From contig CAVZDD010000001.1 of NCBI GenBank assembly GCA_963773945.1, positions 1 to 21,697 of the forward strand: a stretch of DNA of 21,697 bases. The letters run 5' to 3'. Source of the stretch: JAKIWV01 sp963773945 (lineage in GTDB: Archaea; Thermoplasmatota; Thermoplasmata; Lutacidiplasmatales; UBA184). Made by a program: the position numbers and the translations under genes. Numbering within the stretch: position 1 is the stretch's first letter; every line of letters starts with the position of its first letter. The notes under the pieces were generated by a model, which saw only the letters and a program-made list of their open reading frames with translations, was not told where the DNA came from and made no database searches. This document shows, one piece after another, positions 7,621-15,780 of this stretch.

Positions 7621-8770
7621 TTACCGGGCTGATGCGGGGCCCGCCACCGTGACCGAGTGGATGCTTGGGAACTGGTAGGGCATCTCGGCCCACTTCTTGC
7701 CTCCGTTCGCGCTCCAGAACAGATTGCCGTTGTTGGTGCCGAAGTAGATCCCCGGGGGATCGAGGTTGTCGGTGGCCAGCGCGTCCCGGTGGTTGCCGAA
7801 GCCACCGGGGAACTGCCCCTTCGCGACGAGCGGAGACCACGACCGGTCCTTCTCGGACCAACGATAGACTTGGAGCTGATTTCCCAGGGTGAGCCGAGGA
7901 TTGGGGTTCAGGGGTACAAAGTACGCCTCTCCCGGGCGGGCCGAAGGTGCCCCAACGACGAATCCGAAGTCGTGTTCCAGGGAACGTCCCACCCGGCTCC
8001 AGTGATCCCCGCGGTTGCGGCTCACAAAGATTCCGTCGTGGTCCTGGCGATAGATCGTCTTCGGATTGGCCGGGTCGAGGATGATCTTGTGGACGCACTG
8101 GCCAAATGGCGGGGCTTTCTCGGGCAGGAAACTCACCCGGACTCCCTCATTCCGGGGCGTCCAGTGGGCGCCGCCGTCTTCGGTGCGGAACACGCCCGCG
8201 GCGGAGATCCCGACGTACATCCGGTTCGGGTTGGTCGGGTCCTGAAGGATCGAGTGGAGGCACATGCCACCGGCGCCGGGATTCCACTTCGCCCGCGTCT
8301 CGTGCTCATTGATGCCCGGGATGGGTTCCCAACTGTCGCCCCTGTCGTCCGACCGCCATAGCGAGGCCGGGTCGACCCCGAGCCAGAGGCGACCAGGCTC
8401 GTCGTCCCGTCCCGGCGTAATCTGCCAGATGTTCACGATGGGCCACTTCGGGGGCGGTGCGTCGAAGCTCACCTTGCGGTCCTTCTTCATCGGCATTTGG
8501 GGGGAGGAGATCTCCTTCCACTTCCGGCCCCAGTCCGTGGAGCGGTACAGCATCGGGCCACGTCGAGCGGTAGAGCATCGGACCGAAGAACACGCTGTTC
8601 ACGGCGGCGTAGACCGTGCCCGGCTCTCGGGGATCTGCACGGACCATGTACGTGTCCCCGCCCTCGTGGTACGGTCCTCGGATCTTCCACTTCTTGCGGG
8701 TCACGTCCCCATCGAGGACGTAGGCTCCTTTTCTGGTTCCGACAAACAGGTGCACTCCGCGGTCCTTCAT
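7621..8770 (-). pseudogene. Asp-box (BNR/sialidase-like) beta-propeller, frameshifted
   Basis: Joining two frames gives a protein of about 374 residues of the WD40/YVTN/BNR-like ('exo-alpha-sialidase'-annotated) class. The first 64 codons (8770 to about 8579, MKDRGVHLFVGTRKGAY) continue in another frame from 8553 to 7621. Five Asp boxes (S-x-D/N-x-G-x-x-W) are visible: RSTDWGRKW, WRSDDRGDSW, FRTEDGGAHW, VSRNRGDHW and WSANGGKKW, about one per propeller blade. There is no signal peptide, so it looks cytoplasmic. The sialidase label is only a fold label; I see no catalytic Arg triad. The frame breaks at a 24-bp duplication (8536-8584). The start is 6 bp from the stop of the beta-grasp gene, so the two form an operon. 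It may be intact in the cell if the break is an assembly fault. Confidence 0.8.
8536..8584 (-). repeat. Tandem 24-bp imperfect duplication causing a frameshift
   Basis: Copies 8561-8584 and 8536-8559 both encode Gly-Pro-Met-Leu-Tyr-Arg-Ser-Thr. They match at 21 of 24 bases, and all three differences are at third codon positions (GGT/GGC, CTC/CTG, TCG/TCC). One extra base (8560) separates them, so reading through gives GPMLYRSTWPDAVPL and leaves the propeller frame. A fresh duplication would be identical, and a decaying one would not keep only silent changes. Confidence 0.85.
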
Positions 8771-8776
8771 TGTTCA

Positions 8777-9045
8777 CTAACCTCCCTGAATCGAATGGAG
8801 AATATCGACCTGGTCCTTGGGTCCGAGCGGGGTCTGGAGTCCGTCCAACCCGCGCACGTCCTCTCCGTTCACAAAAACCCGGACAAACTTACGCACCGTA
8901 CCGGATTCGTCACGGAGCCGGCGGCGTAATCGCGGGAACTCCGTTCCAGTTCATCGAGCAATCCACCCACGGAGTTCGCCTGGGTGTCGACGGACAGACG
9001 GGGGACGAACTCTCGCAACATGCTGTCGAGCTTCACCTGGGCCAT
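8777..9045 (-). pseudogene. MoaD/ThiS-family beta-grasp protein with C-terminal Gly-Gly, frameshifted
   Basis: The N-terminus is MAQVKLDSMLREFVP, continuing to SVGGLLDELE, from ATG 9045. After a one-base frame change near 8942, the other frame reads FPRLRRRLRDESGTVRKFVR, then VFVNGEDVRGLDGLQTPLG, and ends PKDQVDILHSIQGG followed by TAG. This is a beta-grasp sulfur-carrier fold with the terminal Gly-Gly that an E1-like enzyme adenylates. Relatives serve molybdopterin or thiamine synthesis, tRNA thiolation or archaeal SAMP protein conjugation. One extra G (CGGAG to CGGGAG) would give a continuous 89-residue protein of normal size. The ORF is easy to miss because neither frame alone is long. The propeller gene follows by 6 bp; no E1, MoaE or other cofactor gene is nearby. 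Confidence 0.82.
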
Positions 9046-9084
9046 GAGGACCGCTCGGGACCGCCCGCGATGGACACCGCTCGC

Positions 9085-9091
9085 AAATATA
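9085..9091 (-). promoter_or_regulatory. TATA box for the beta-grasp/propeller operon
   Basis: The minus strand reads TATATTT, the clearest archaeal TATA match in the window, centred about 43 bp before ATG 9045. Transcription would start near 9062 and leave a leader of about 17 nt. It lies in the 102-bp gap after the surface-protein gene, so the two-gene cassette has its own promoter. Confidence 0.6.
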
Positions 9092-9147
9092 GCTAAGGGA
9101 GGGGTTGTGCAACGGCCAATGGGCGAGCATTGTCGCTCGCCTGAGTA

Positions 9148-11811
9148 TCAGCGCCCCTCGTTCCATTCCTGAGTGGGCGGCAGGTCCTCCGACCACTCGG
9201 GAGCCGCGGACGGCGGGGCAGGCGGGGTCGGGGGGGAGGCCTGGTGGTCGTCGGCGTCGCAACGATCGTCGGCTTCTTCGGGCAGTCGCCGGAGGGTCAC
9301 GAAGACGGCAGTCGCGATGACAACGAGGACGACAAGGCCGAGGGCCAACTCAAATGAAGATGGTGAGATGATTGGCGAAACCGCCCGGTAACGGTCAGCG
9401 TAACCGATTGGTTGGCCCAGTTCCAAAACGCGTCATGCGACGACACGTTCACGACGTACGTCCCGGCCGTGGTGGGGGTGCAAGTTAAGGAAGCGCCGAG
9501 GAGGCACGCAGCCCGGGGGAAGGTTCTGGTAGCTGGAGACAAAAGGGTTCCGTCCCGTCCGGCGAGGGTGCACAAAGGCGACGGAGTCCCCGCCATCACG
9601 CTCGTGGGCGTGACCGACACGGGATACGTGGGCAGCGGGTTCACGACAAGCTCCACCGCCCCGCGAGCCACCTCTCCGAATTTGTCAGAGACATTGACCG
9701 TCAGGTTGAAGGTGCCCGTGTACGAGGGTCGCACAGCCGAGGGAAGTCTGGTTCTCTGAGGTGCATCCGGTCGGCAACCCGCTGTAGATCCACTGAAGGG
9801 TCCCGTGCCCGCCGGTCTCCGTAGGCGGAGATCGTGGTGAGGGCTCCCACATCGAGGTCGTCAAAGACAGGGTGACGGAACTGAGCTGTCGGGGACGGGT
9901 TGACCAAGAGGGGAACGGTGTAAGATGCGGCTGCTCACCCCACGCATCGGTGAAGGTGACCGAGACTTCGTACGAACCGGCGATCGTAGGGGTGCATTCG
10001 AATGTTGGCTCGGGGTGCTTGGACAACCCGGAAGGCCGTCCACTCCAGGGGATTGAGAAATTCCCGGCGTAGGGAAGGTACGCTTGGAAATCGACTGGGA
10101 ACCCAACATCGACGGGGGCCGGAGATGGCGGGAGGAAACACCGAATGGGGTGATGATTGCAGTCATGGCTCCGGACTCGGAGACGTGAATCGTGGTCGAG
10201 TTGGATGAGGCATCTACCACGGTCATTCCGGGAGTGGAGGTCCAGCCTCGAAGATCTCCCCGGCCCCGCCACCGAGATGTGTGGGAACCAGGAGCGAGCA
10301 TGAGGGTGGACCCCTCGGAGACGGGCGCGTCCGTCGACTTCTGAGGGACACTGGTTGCGGCAGGAACGCAAGAAGGGTGATTGGGAAATGGTGGCGACAA
10401 ATGTTGCGATTAAGGTCCCGATGCCAGATACTTTGCAGTAGAATTAGAGGAGGAGGGATGCGTAACGGTCAATGCACCAGAGGCACTCCAGCTGGTGAAG
10501 ATGTAAATCCAGATCGGCGATGGCGCTGCCGGTAGTCTCTCCTGCAATAACCGTCGAATTTGTACTCGCCATTGAGTAGGAGTTGTTCCCGTTGAAAAGG
10601 ATTTGCCGGCCCCAGCAGGGACGACTTGGAAGGTGAGCGGTTTTCATCGCACCGGAAGCAAAGTTCACAACGACGGTGCGCTTCGATTAACGACAAGCGG
10701 TTCTGACCAGTTCCCGCTTGCCCTGTTCCAAATGGTCTTGTTATCCGTGGGGACCACGAAACAAATCTCAGCCCACCTCCCCGGAGCCGCGTAAACTGTG
10801 TAATTGCAGGCCGGGACGAAGCGACAATACACCGCCCGACGGCATGTACCCGAAACCTGCAACGACCATCCCACCGCCACCGGCACGGCATAAGAAGGTG
10901 ATGTTTACTGGATTTGGAGCAAATATTGCAACAACAATACCCACGTGTCTCGTGCCGTTGAGCGTACCGTTCTCGAGCGTGATATCTGTGTCGGCAGTGA
11001 TGTTCATCATTATGGCACTCGCGGTGTAGTACCAGCCCTCGAATCGGAAACCGACAGACGGACACGCGGAGAGGTTGTACGTTCCAATCGCAATCCACCC
11101 CGATGCGTCTTAGAATGAGTTGTCAGGAATCCGCCCAGAGATACAGTTCCTCCTCTGAACGTCGAGTTTTCCGGGTCAAAAGCGAGCAATGCCAATTCTG
11201 TCGAAGACTGCGACAGAGGTCGGTAATGTGCGGTCCCACTGGGAGCCTTCGTGACGACCATCGAAGTGAAGGGCAGGGTGTGGGCGTCGATTATGAGGCC
11301 GAGAATCGAAGGGCTCCATCCAGAGAATTCGAATCCCTGGGGAGGATAAGCGAGAATTGAGTAGAGGCCGCTGTTCATACCGCCACCGGCACCGTTGGTT
11401 GCGGTCATTCGCCGGGTCGATAGGGGAGTCCAGGGTTGAACGCGACTTCACCGGAGGGGGAATCCGCAAGGGTCACGTCGGCCTGCATCCCGTTGCCGTT
11501 GACTGCATAGATGGCCCCGTTGCCCGTGATGGTCACGGTCGACCACGAACCGTTGGGATAGCTCGGTACGACACCGCCGGCCCACGACCAGCAGCCAAAG
11601 ACATCCCGCCGGTCGCGGTACTCGGCGGTCGACTAGGCTCCCGCCCGAGCGGCGAGACCGGCAGTGTTGACCCCGTGTAGTATTGATTCAGGAACGTTAC
11701 CGACCCGTTGGCTGTTTGGGGACCGAGGTTCAGTGTATACGACGGCCCCCCACAGGTGGGCATCGAGTAGCTCAACACGGGATAGTTCAGGATCTGGGCG
11801 GCGTTGTCCAC
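9148..11811 (-). pseudogene. Repeat and membrane-anchor part of a large surface protein, many frame changes
   Basis: Coding pieces in all three minus frames line up in order as one protein. 11811-11650 encodes VDNAAQILNYPVLSYS. About 11630-11408 encodes VFGCWSWAGGVVPSYPNGSW. 11408-11115 includes YPPQGFEFSGWSPS. 11113-10845 includes CPSVGFRFEGWYYT. Then follow FVPACNYTVYAAPGRW, FNGNNSYSMASTNSTV, IFTSWSASGALTV, GIGTLIATF and GWTSTPGMTVVDASSNSTT. PKD-like pieces come next (TFECTPTIAGSYEVSVTFTD; TCTPTTAGTYVVNVSSHDA). The end is one membrane helix (SFELALGLVVLVVIATAVFV) and a Pro/Asp-rich tail. The repeats resemble divergent InlB-B and PKD/Ig-like ectodomain modules. At least a dozen frame switches are needed, many explained by one missing base in a short run (GGGCGG near 9385; AAAC near 11815). 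It continues the intact ORF at 11787-13178. Confidence 0.7.
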
Positions 11812-13178
11812 CGCGTTTGCGCATATTGGTCAAACTTGCCGAAGTCCTCGGAGACGCCGGGGAAATCGGTCGCGCCGAACTCGAACGCGCCGAGATTGCA
11901 GGAATAACTGAACCAGGGATAACTGCAGTAGGCCGATCCCAGCCGGCCAACGCAGGCGCTGCCCGCGAGTGCCGAGACCTCATCGAGGCCGCCGTACGCC
12001 TGCGAGAAGGCCACCTGGGCCGGAGGTCCGGACCGGTTGGTGGCATTGAAGAAGGTCGGCAATCCGATCTGCCAGGGATGTAGGGTATCGTTGATCCAGC
12101 TCCCCGGGTTGTAGCTCGGGCACGGCGTGGCCCCGATCGGCGGAAGGCCGGGGCTGCAACCCCCGTAGCTGTTGTTGGAGGGGATGCTCGGATTGTTGAT
12201 TCCGCCTCGTCCGGTCAAGATGCCGAAGAGGACCGGATAGTCTCCCCCGGTTCCCCATTGCAGCGCGTCGAGCACGTCGTTGGACGAGTAGGCGGGGTCG
12301 AGGGGGTAGCCCCCCGTGGAGTTGAAAGCTATCACGTAAGACTGGTTCCCGTTCGTGAGGTCCTTGACGGTCAGGAGCTCTCCCGTGCGATTCCCGGGCC
12401 AGCCGCTCATCGTGACGTTGAGCCGGTCTCCCTGGGTCATGTTGAAGAACTCCGAGCTCGGGTTCCCGTTCAGGTAGAGGGGGTCGTAGAAGCAGGGCGC
12501 TTCCGCACCGGTCGCGGCGACGATCTGCCATCCGATGACCAGACCGATCCAGTTCCCGTTGTCCGTTTTAGCGCTCGACCAGCTCGCATCCGGATACAGC
12601 TGGAGTTGGAGGAAGCATTCGTCCATCCAGGCCGACGGCGCGGTGACGGTCATCGCAAACTCGACGGCTTCGTAGAGGTCCGATTGGTTCGAGGTCGCGT
12701 TGCGGTCGACCGGCAGGGTCACGTCCCACGTGACATTGCCGCCGCTCCCGTTCTGGGTGGAGTAGAACTCCATCACGGGGTCGGCGGGGCCGATCGGACC
12801 GGTGGACGGATTGATTTCCTTCTGTTCGGGGGAGGCGGGAACTACCCAGCCCGGTGGTATGCCGGCCTTGCCCCAAGCGGACGGGTGAGGTCCGGGGAGG
12901 TTAATCGGGGCGAGATGGAAGTTGGAGGGAAAAGCGTTCGAGTTCGTTGCATCACCTGCACCTGTGGACGAGCCCCCGGTGGAGCGCGCCGGAGCCTCAG
13001 CCTGAGCCGGGGGAGAGAATTTCACGGGCGCTGAGACGGAGGGAACGGTGGTCGGAGTGGCGGACGACGGGGTCCCAGCGGCGAGCCCCGCGAACGATCC
13101 TAGAACCAGGGTCGACAGGACCAGGACCACTGCGGAAAGCTGCCACCCACTACGGGCGTTCTGGAGACGGGGCAGCAC
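11787..13178 (-). CDS. Secreted surface protein, N-terminal portion (463 codons before the first frame break)
   Basis: A signal peptide is plain: positive MLPRLQNARSGWQ, then a hydrophobic core at about 14-34. A Ser/Thr/Pro/Ala-rich linker follows (36-85), then an ectodomain of about 370 residues rich in Asn-x-Ser/Thr sites, aromatic residues and paired cysteines. I recognise no family. The beta-rich pattern could be a lectin- or protease-like sandwich, but no catalytic motif is visible. The ORF ends in the out-of-frame tail RWTTPPRS; adding one A in the AAAC run near 11815 turns Gln-Thr-Arg-Trp into Gln-Asn-Ala-Val and joins VDNAAQILNYPVLSYSMPT. The full product would be about 1,340 residues ending at 9148. 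ATG 13178 lies about 30 bp from a TATA box. Confidence 0.8.
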   Translation of the reverse strand: MLPRLQNARSGWQLSAVVLVLSTLVLGSFAGLAAGTPSSATPTTVPSVSAPVKFSPPAQAEAPARSTGGSSTGAGDATNSNAFPSNFHLAPINLPGPHPSAWGKAGIPPGWVVPASPEQKEINPSTGPIGPADPVMEFYSTQNGSGGNVTWDVTLPVDRNATSNQSDLYEAVEFAMTVTAPSAWMDECFLQLQLYPDASWSSAKTDNGNWIGLVIGWQIVAATGAEAPCFYDPLYLNGNPSSEFFNMTQGDRLNVTMSGWPGNRTGELLTVKDLTNGNQSYVIAFNSTGGYPLDPAYSSNDVLDALQWGTGGDYPVLFGILTGRGGINNPSIPSNNSYGGCSPGLPPIGATPCPSYNPGSWINDTLHPWQIGLPTFFNATNRSGPPAQVAFSQAYGGLDEVSALAGSACVGRLGSAYCSYPWFSYSCNLGAFEFGATDFPGVSEDFGKFDQYAQTRWTTPPRS

Positions 13179-13203
13179 TGAAAGTGAATGGGGTCGGGGG
13201 GCT

Positions 13204-13211
13204 CATAAAAC
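13204..13211 (-). promoter_or_regulatory. TATA box for the surface-protein gene
   Basis: The minus strand reads GTTTTATG, centred about 30 bp before ATG 13178, which predicts a leaderless or nearly leaderless transcript. It sits in the 99-bp gap after the NADH dehydrogenase gene; the rest of that gap shows nothing clear. Confidence 0.55.
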
Positions 13212-13277
13212 CCCCATCGGCAGTGGGTGGAGTGGAAGGTGCTCCCCCGCCGACGGGGACCTCGAATCCGACGCGTT

Positions 13278-14462
13278 CTATCCGCGTTCCACCGCGAGGG
13301 AGTACTCGGCCTCGACGAGGCTCTTCAGAACGTACGCCGGACGCCCCCACAGGCTGACCGGTCCTGCGCGTCCGACTCCTTTGCCCAGTCCGAGCGAGAT
13401 GATGACGCCCTTCTCGTGGTACGAGAACCGCTTGAGCCGCTTCTTCAAGCGCCGGGCGACCACATTGTAGCCGGCGACGGGCGCTCCCGCCAACGCGGCC
13501 TGGGCGGTGCTTGGGACCAGAACTCCGGAACCCGGATTGGCGTACTCGATGACGTCGCCCACGGCGAACACGCCCGGGTTCACGGGGAGTTCGAGGTGGA
13601 CGCTGACCTTGAGCCGCTTTCCGTGGCCGTGCTCGACCGGTAGCTGGGCCACCACGGGAGGCGCTTCGACGCCTGCGCACCAGACGCATAGGTCGAATTC
13701 CACGGAAGATCCGTCCTTGAGAGTGAGCTTACCGGGGTCCACCCGGGCCACGGGCGTGTTCTCCCGAATCTCGACGCCCGAGGTTTGCAGGAGCTCACGC
13801 GAGTGCCGGATGATCGGGTCCGGGAATCCCTGGAGCAGCGGCATGGGCCCCGTGAGGAGTGTGACCTGGGGAGGCGGTGCGGCGGGGTCGGCGATCTCCT
13901 TCCAGTCCGCGGTGGCGATCTCGGCGGCCACTTCGGTTCCGGTAGAGCCACCCCCGACCACGATGACTCGGGGTCGGGGCGTTTCCTTCGCTTTCGCGGC
14001 GGCCCGTTCGAGTTCGAGTAGCCGAGCCGCGAGCCGTTCCGCTCCGCCTAGGGAGTAGACCTCCTGGGCGAACTCCTTGGCGCCGGCGATCCCGAAGTAG
14101 CTCGGGACGGAGCCGAGACAGATGACCAGGTAATCGAACGGCAACGTCCCCGTCTCCAGTCGGACCGTCTTCGACGAGAGGTCGATGCCCGTGACGGACC
14201 CTTGCAGGAACCGGGCGATCCGCCCTTCCAGGACCTCCGCCATCGGGAGCGCCCACTTCCGAACGTCCCGTCCGGCCCTCGCCATCTCGTCGACCTGGTA
14301 GAGCTCGGTCCGGAGCACATGGTCCGGGGAACGGTCGACGAGCACGACCTGGATCCGGTCCCCGGCGTGCCGATGGATCGTCTTCGCGACCGAGAGCCCG
14401 GCGTAGCCGGCGCCGAGAATGACGGCCTGAGGGATCCGGGACTCGGAGGCAGCGCGGTGCAT
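13278..14462 (-). CDS. ndh: Type II NADH dehydrogenase (NDH-2-like FAD oxidoreductase)
   Basis: The 394-residue flavoprotein would pass electrons from NAD(P)H to quinone at the membrane without pumping protons. It has the FAD dinucleotide-binding motif VILGAGYAGL (14-23) with Asp43 at the end of the second strand. The NADH-binding Rossmann motif is VIVVGGGSTGTEVAAEI (166-182), and the second FAD contact is GVFAVGDVIE (297-306), followed by Gln321-Ala-Ala. The C-terminal 60 residues, with RRLKKRLKRF and an amphipathic helix, match the membrane-attachment region of NDH-2. Sulfide:quinone reductases are a related option, but the cysteine pair expected of them is not apparent. I start at ATG 14462; the longer frame to 14546 adds an Arg/Ser-rich extension covering the TATA-like TTTAAA (14527-14532). 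Confidence 0.85.
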   Translation of the reverse strand: MHRAASESRIPQAVILGAGYAGLSVAKTIHRHAGDRIQVVLVDRSPDHVLRTELYQVDEMARAGRDVRKWALPMAEVLEGRIARFLQGSVTGIDLSSKTVRLETGTLPFDYLVICLGSVPSYFGIAGAKEFAQEVYSLGGAERLAARLLELERAAAKAKETPRPRVIVVGGGSTGTEVAAEIATADWKEIADPAAPPPQVTLLTGPMPLLQGFPDPIIRHSRELLQTSGVEIRENTPVARVDPGKLTLKDGSSVEFDLCVWCAGVEAPPVVAQLPVEHGHGKRLKVSVHLELPVNPGVFAVGDVIEYANPGSGVLVPSTAQAALAGAPVAGYNVVARRLKKRLKRFSYHEKGVIISLGLGKGVGRAGPVSLWGRPAYVLKSLVEAEYSLAVERG

Positions 14463-14526
14463 GGTGGACCTGTCCCCGAGAACTCGTCGCAGCGACGGGG
14501 GACGCCTGTGCGAGGCCGTTGGGTCG

Positions 14527-14532
14527 TTTAAA
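14527..14532 (-). promoter_or_regulatory. TATA-like box for the NADH dehydrogenase
   Basis: TTTAAA lies about 67 bp before the chosen ATG at 14462 in an otherwise GC-rich gap of 120 bp. Initiation near 14503 would give a leader of about 40 nt and would exclude the upstream start at 14546. Confidence 0.4.
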
Positions 14533-14582
14533 CTCCCCCGGGCCACGGGGTAACCCGTCCTCCCGGGTGAGAGATTCGCACG

Positions 14583-14945
14583 CTAAGCGGGCTCTTCGAA
14601 CTCGGCGTGCACCATTCGGGCGGCTCCGCCGACCAGGTCGACGACGCGTTCGTACAGGGCCAGGATCTCCGGGTCCCGGTCCACCGCGGCGGCGACCTCG
14701 GCGCATTTCTTCGCGGAACGGTACCGGTCGATGCCGATCCAGAGCTCCTCCCCTTCCGTCGGGGGAAGGACCTCCCAGAGGCCGGGGATCTCGGGGTACT
14801 TGCGGTCCACGTTCTGGAGCCGGAAGAACTCCTCGCCGGCGGCTCCGTGCCGTCGATAGATGTCCCGGGCGCCCTTCGCCACCCGGAGGAACTCGGCGGA
14901 CCGCTTCGTCGGGACCCGATACAGGTAGACCTGCACGAAGGCCAT
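14583..14945 (-). CDS. DUF1428-like small protein, 120 aa
   Basis: The sequence resembles the DUF1428/YbaA-type alpha/beta (dimeric ferredoxin-like) proteins. It opens with a beta strand FVQVYLYRVPT and the helix SAEFLRVAKGARDIYRRHGA. A second strand-helix unit, LWIGIDRYRSAKKCAEVAAA, is followed by VDRDPEILALYE. There is no signal peptide or membrane segment. No catalytic role is established for the family; some relatives act as small monooxygenase-like barrels. It is a stand-alone gene between the NADH dehydrogenase (120 bp downstream) and the DUF998-like gene (74 bp upstream). A TATA-like CTTAAG at 14984-14989 lies about 40 bp from the ATG. Confidence 0.7.
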   Translation of the reverse strand: MAFVQVYLYRVPTKRSAEFLRVAKGARDIYRRHGAAGEEFFRLQNVDRKYPEIPGLWEVLPPTEGEELWIGIDRYRSAKKCAEVAAAVDRDPEILALYERVVDLVGGAARMVHAEFEEPA

Positions 14946-15019
14946 CTCGGTTCCCCCCGGGAGCGGGGCAGCGGCATTCGGGGCTTAAGACTGCGGGCGG
15001 GGCCGGCCTCAGACGGAAC

Positions 15020-15679
15020 TCAGGTCGAGGTAGAGTGCGTGATTGGTGCCTTGTCGTACGTCGGGAGCGACAGCAGATGGAGGCCCACCACGATGGACCA
15101 TAGAAGGATCGGGGCCACGACCAAGCGTTCGAGTCCCCCGGGGCCGAGCGCTCCCCAATGGCTGGTCCCGTAGAGGACGACGGCTACGAGGGTCACGAGC
15201 CCGAGGAGTCCGGTGAAGGCGCGGTAGCCGTCCCATCGGGTGTCCCGGAGCATCGCGCCGGGCAGGTTGAGCAGCGCGAGGCCGGAAGCGATGAAGGCGA
15301 TATCGGCGGCCAGGCCGTGGGCGTGGCCCCCCAGGGCGGTCGAGTTCTCCGGAAAGATCCCGACGAAGATCGCCCCGATGCCGGCGATGGCCAGGAACCC
15401 GAGGCCTAGGGTGCGGCTGAAGCGATGGTTGAAGCCGGACAGGAGGAGGTACGCGCCGAGGAGCGTCAGCAAGCCGAGCACGATGACCGACGCGTTGAAC
15501 ACCACCGCCCATGGGGAATGAGGGCCGCCGAGGTCGCTGATGTAGTTGTTGAGGTCGCTGTAACCGGGATACTTGAGTTGGACCGCGATCATCGCGGCGA
15601 TGAACTGGATGGACCCGAGGAGGAGCACCGCGCCGGCCTGGCGGGCACGCATCGGGATCAGGGGCCCTAGACCGGGCAT
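15020..15679 (-). CDS. DUF998-like integral membrane protein
   Basis: The 219-residue product has six hydrophobic segments at about 14-34, 55-80, 88-110, 121-142, 153-172 and 185-206. The loop after helix one carries YPGYSDLNNYISDLGG, and the segment FPENSTALGGHAHGLAADIA follows helix three; both are typical of DUF998 proteins (YS...N.iSdLG, FPe.......H...a). Function is unknown; eukaryotic Frag1/DRAM proteins are remote relatives. ATG 15679 has a fair ribosome site, GGAGAGGT, about 9 nt upstream, which favours it over the in-frame ATG at 15652. A TATA-like TACTTGTA at 15715-15722 lies about 39 bp upstream. It reads as a single-gene unit. Confidence 0.8.
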   Translation of the reverse strand: MPGLGPLIPMRARQAGAVLLLGSIQFIAAMIAVQLKYPGYSDLNNYISDLGGPHSPWAVVFNASVIVLGLLTLLGAYLLLSGFNHRFSRTLGLGFLAIAGIGAIFVGIFPENSTALGGHAHGLAADIAFIASGLALLNLPGAMLRDTRWDGYRAFTGLLGLVTLVAVVLYGTSHWGALGPGGLERLVVAPILLWSIVVGLHLLSLPTYDKAPITHSTST

Positions 15680-15780
15680 GAGGTCCTACCTCTCCCGCGG
15701 AGTAGCCTACCCGGTACAAGTAGCCCGCCGCTCGACGTGAAAGGCCGGGGAAACCGGCTTCCGGACGGAATGCCGCCCGG

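Noticed and set aside
7621..8770. True sialidase activity for the Asp-box propeller
   Set aside because: Asp boxes are structural. I see no catalytic arginine triad or Tyr/Glu pair and no secretion signal, so only the fold is claimed.
10469..11098. 209-codon minus frame in the GC-poor block as a separate Cys/Arg-rich protein
   Set aside because: The neighbouring frames carry the recognisable ectodomain motifs (CPSVGFRFEGW, NYTVYAAPGRW, GNNSYSMAS); this frame is just the one that happens to stay open.
15009..15719. 236-codon minus frame overlapping the DUF998-like gene
   Set aside because: It is an Arg/Pro/His-rich frame-shadow; the overlapping frame has six clean membrane helices and DUF998 motifs.
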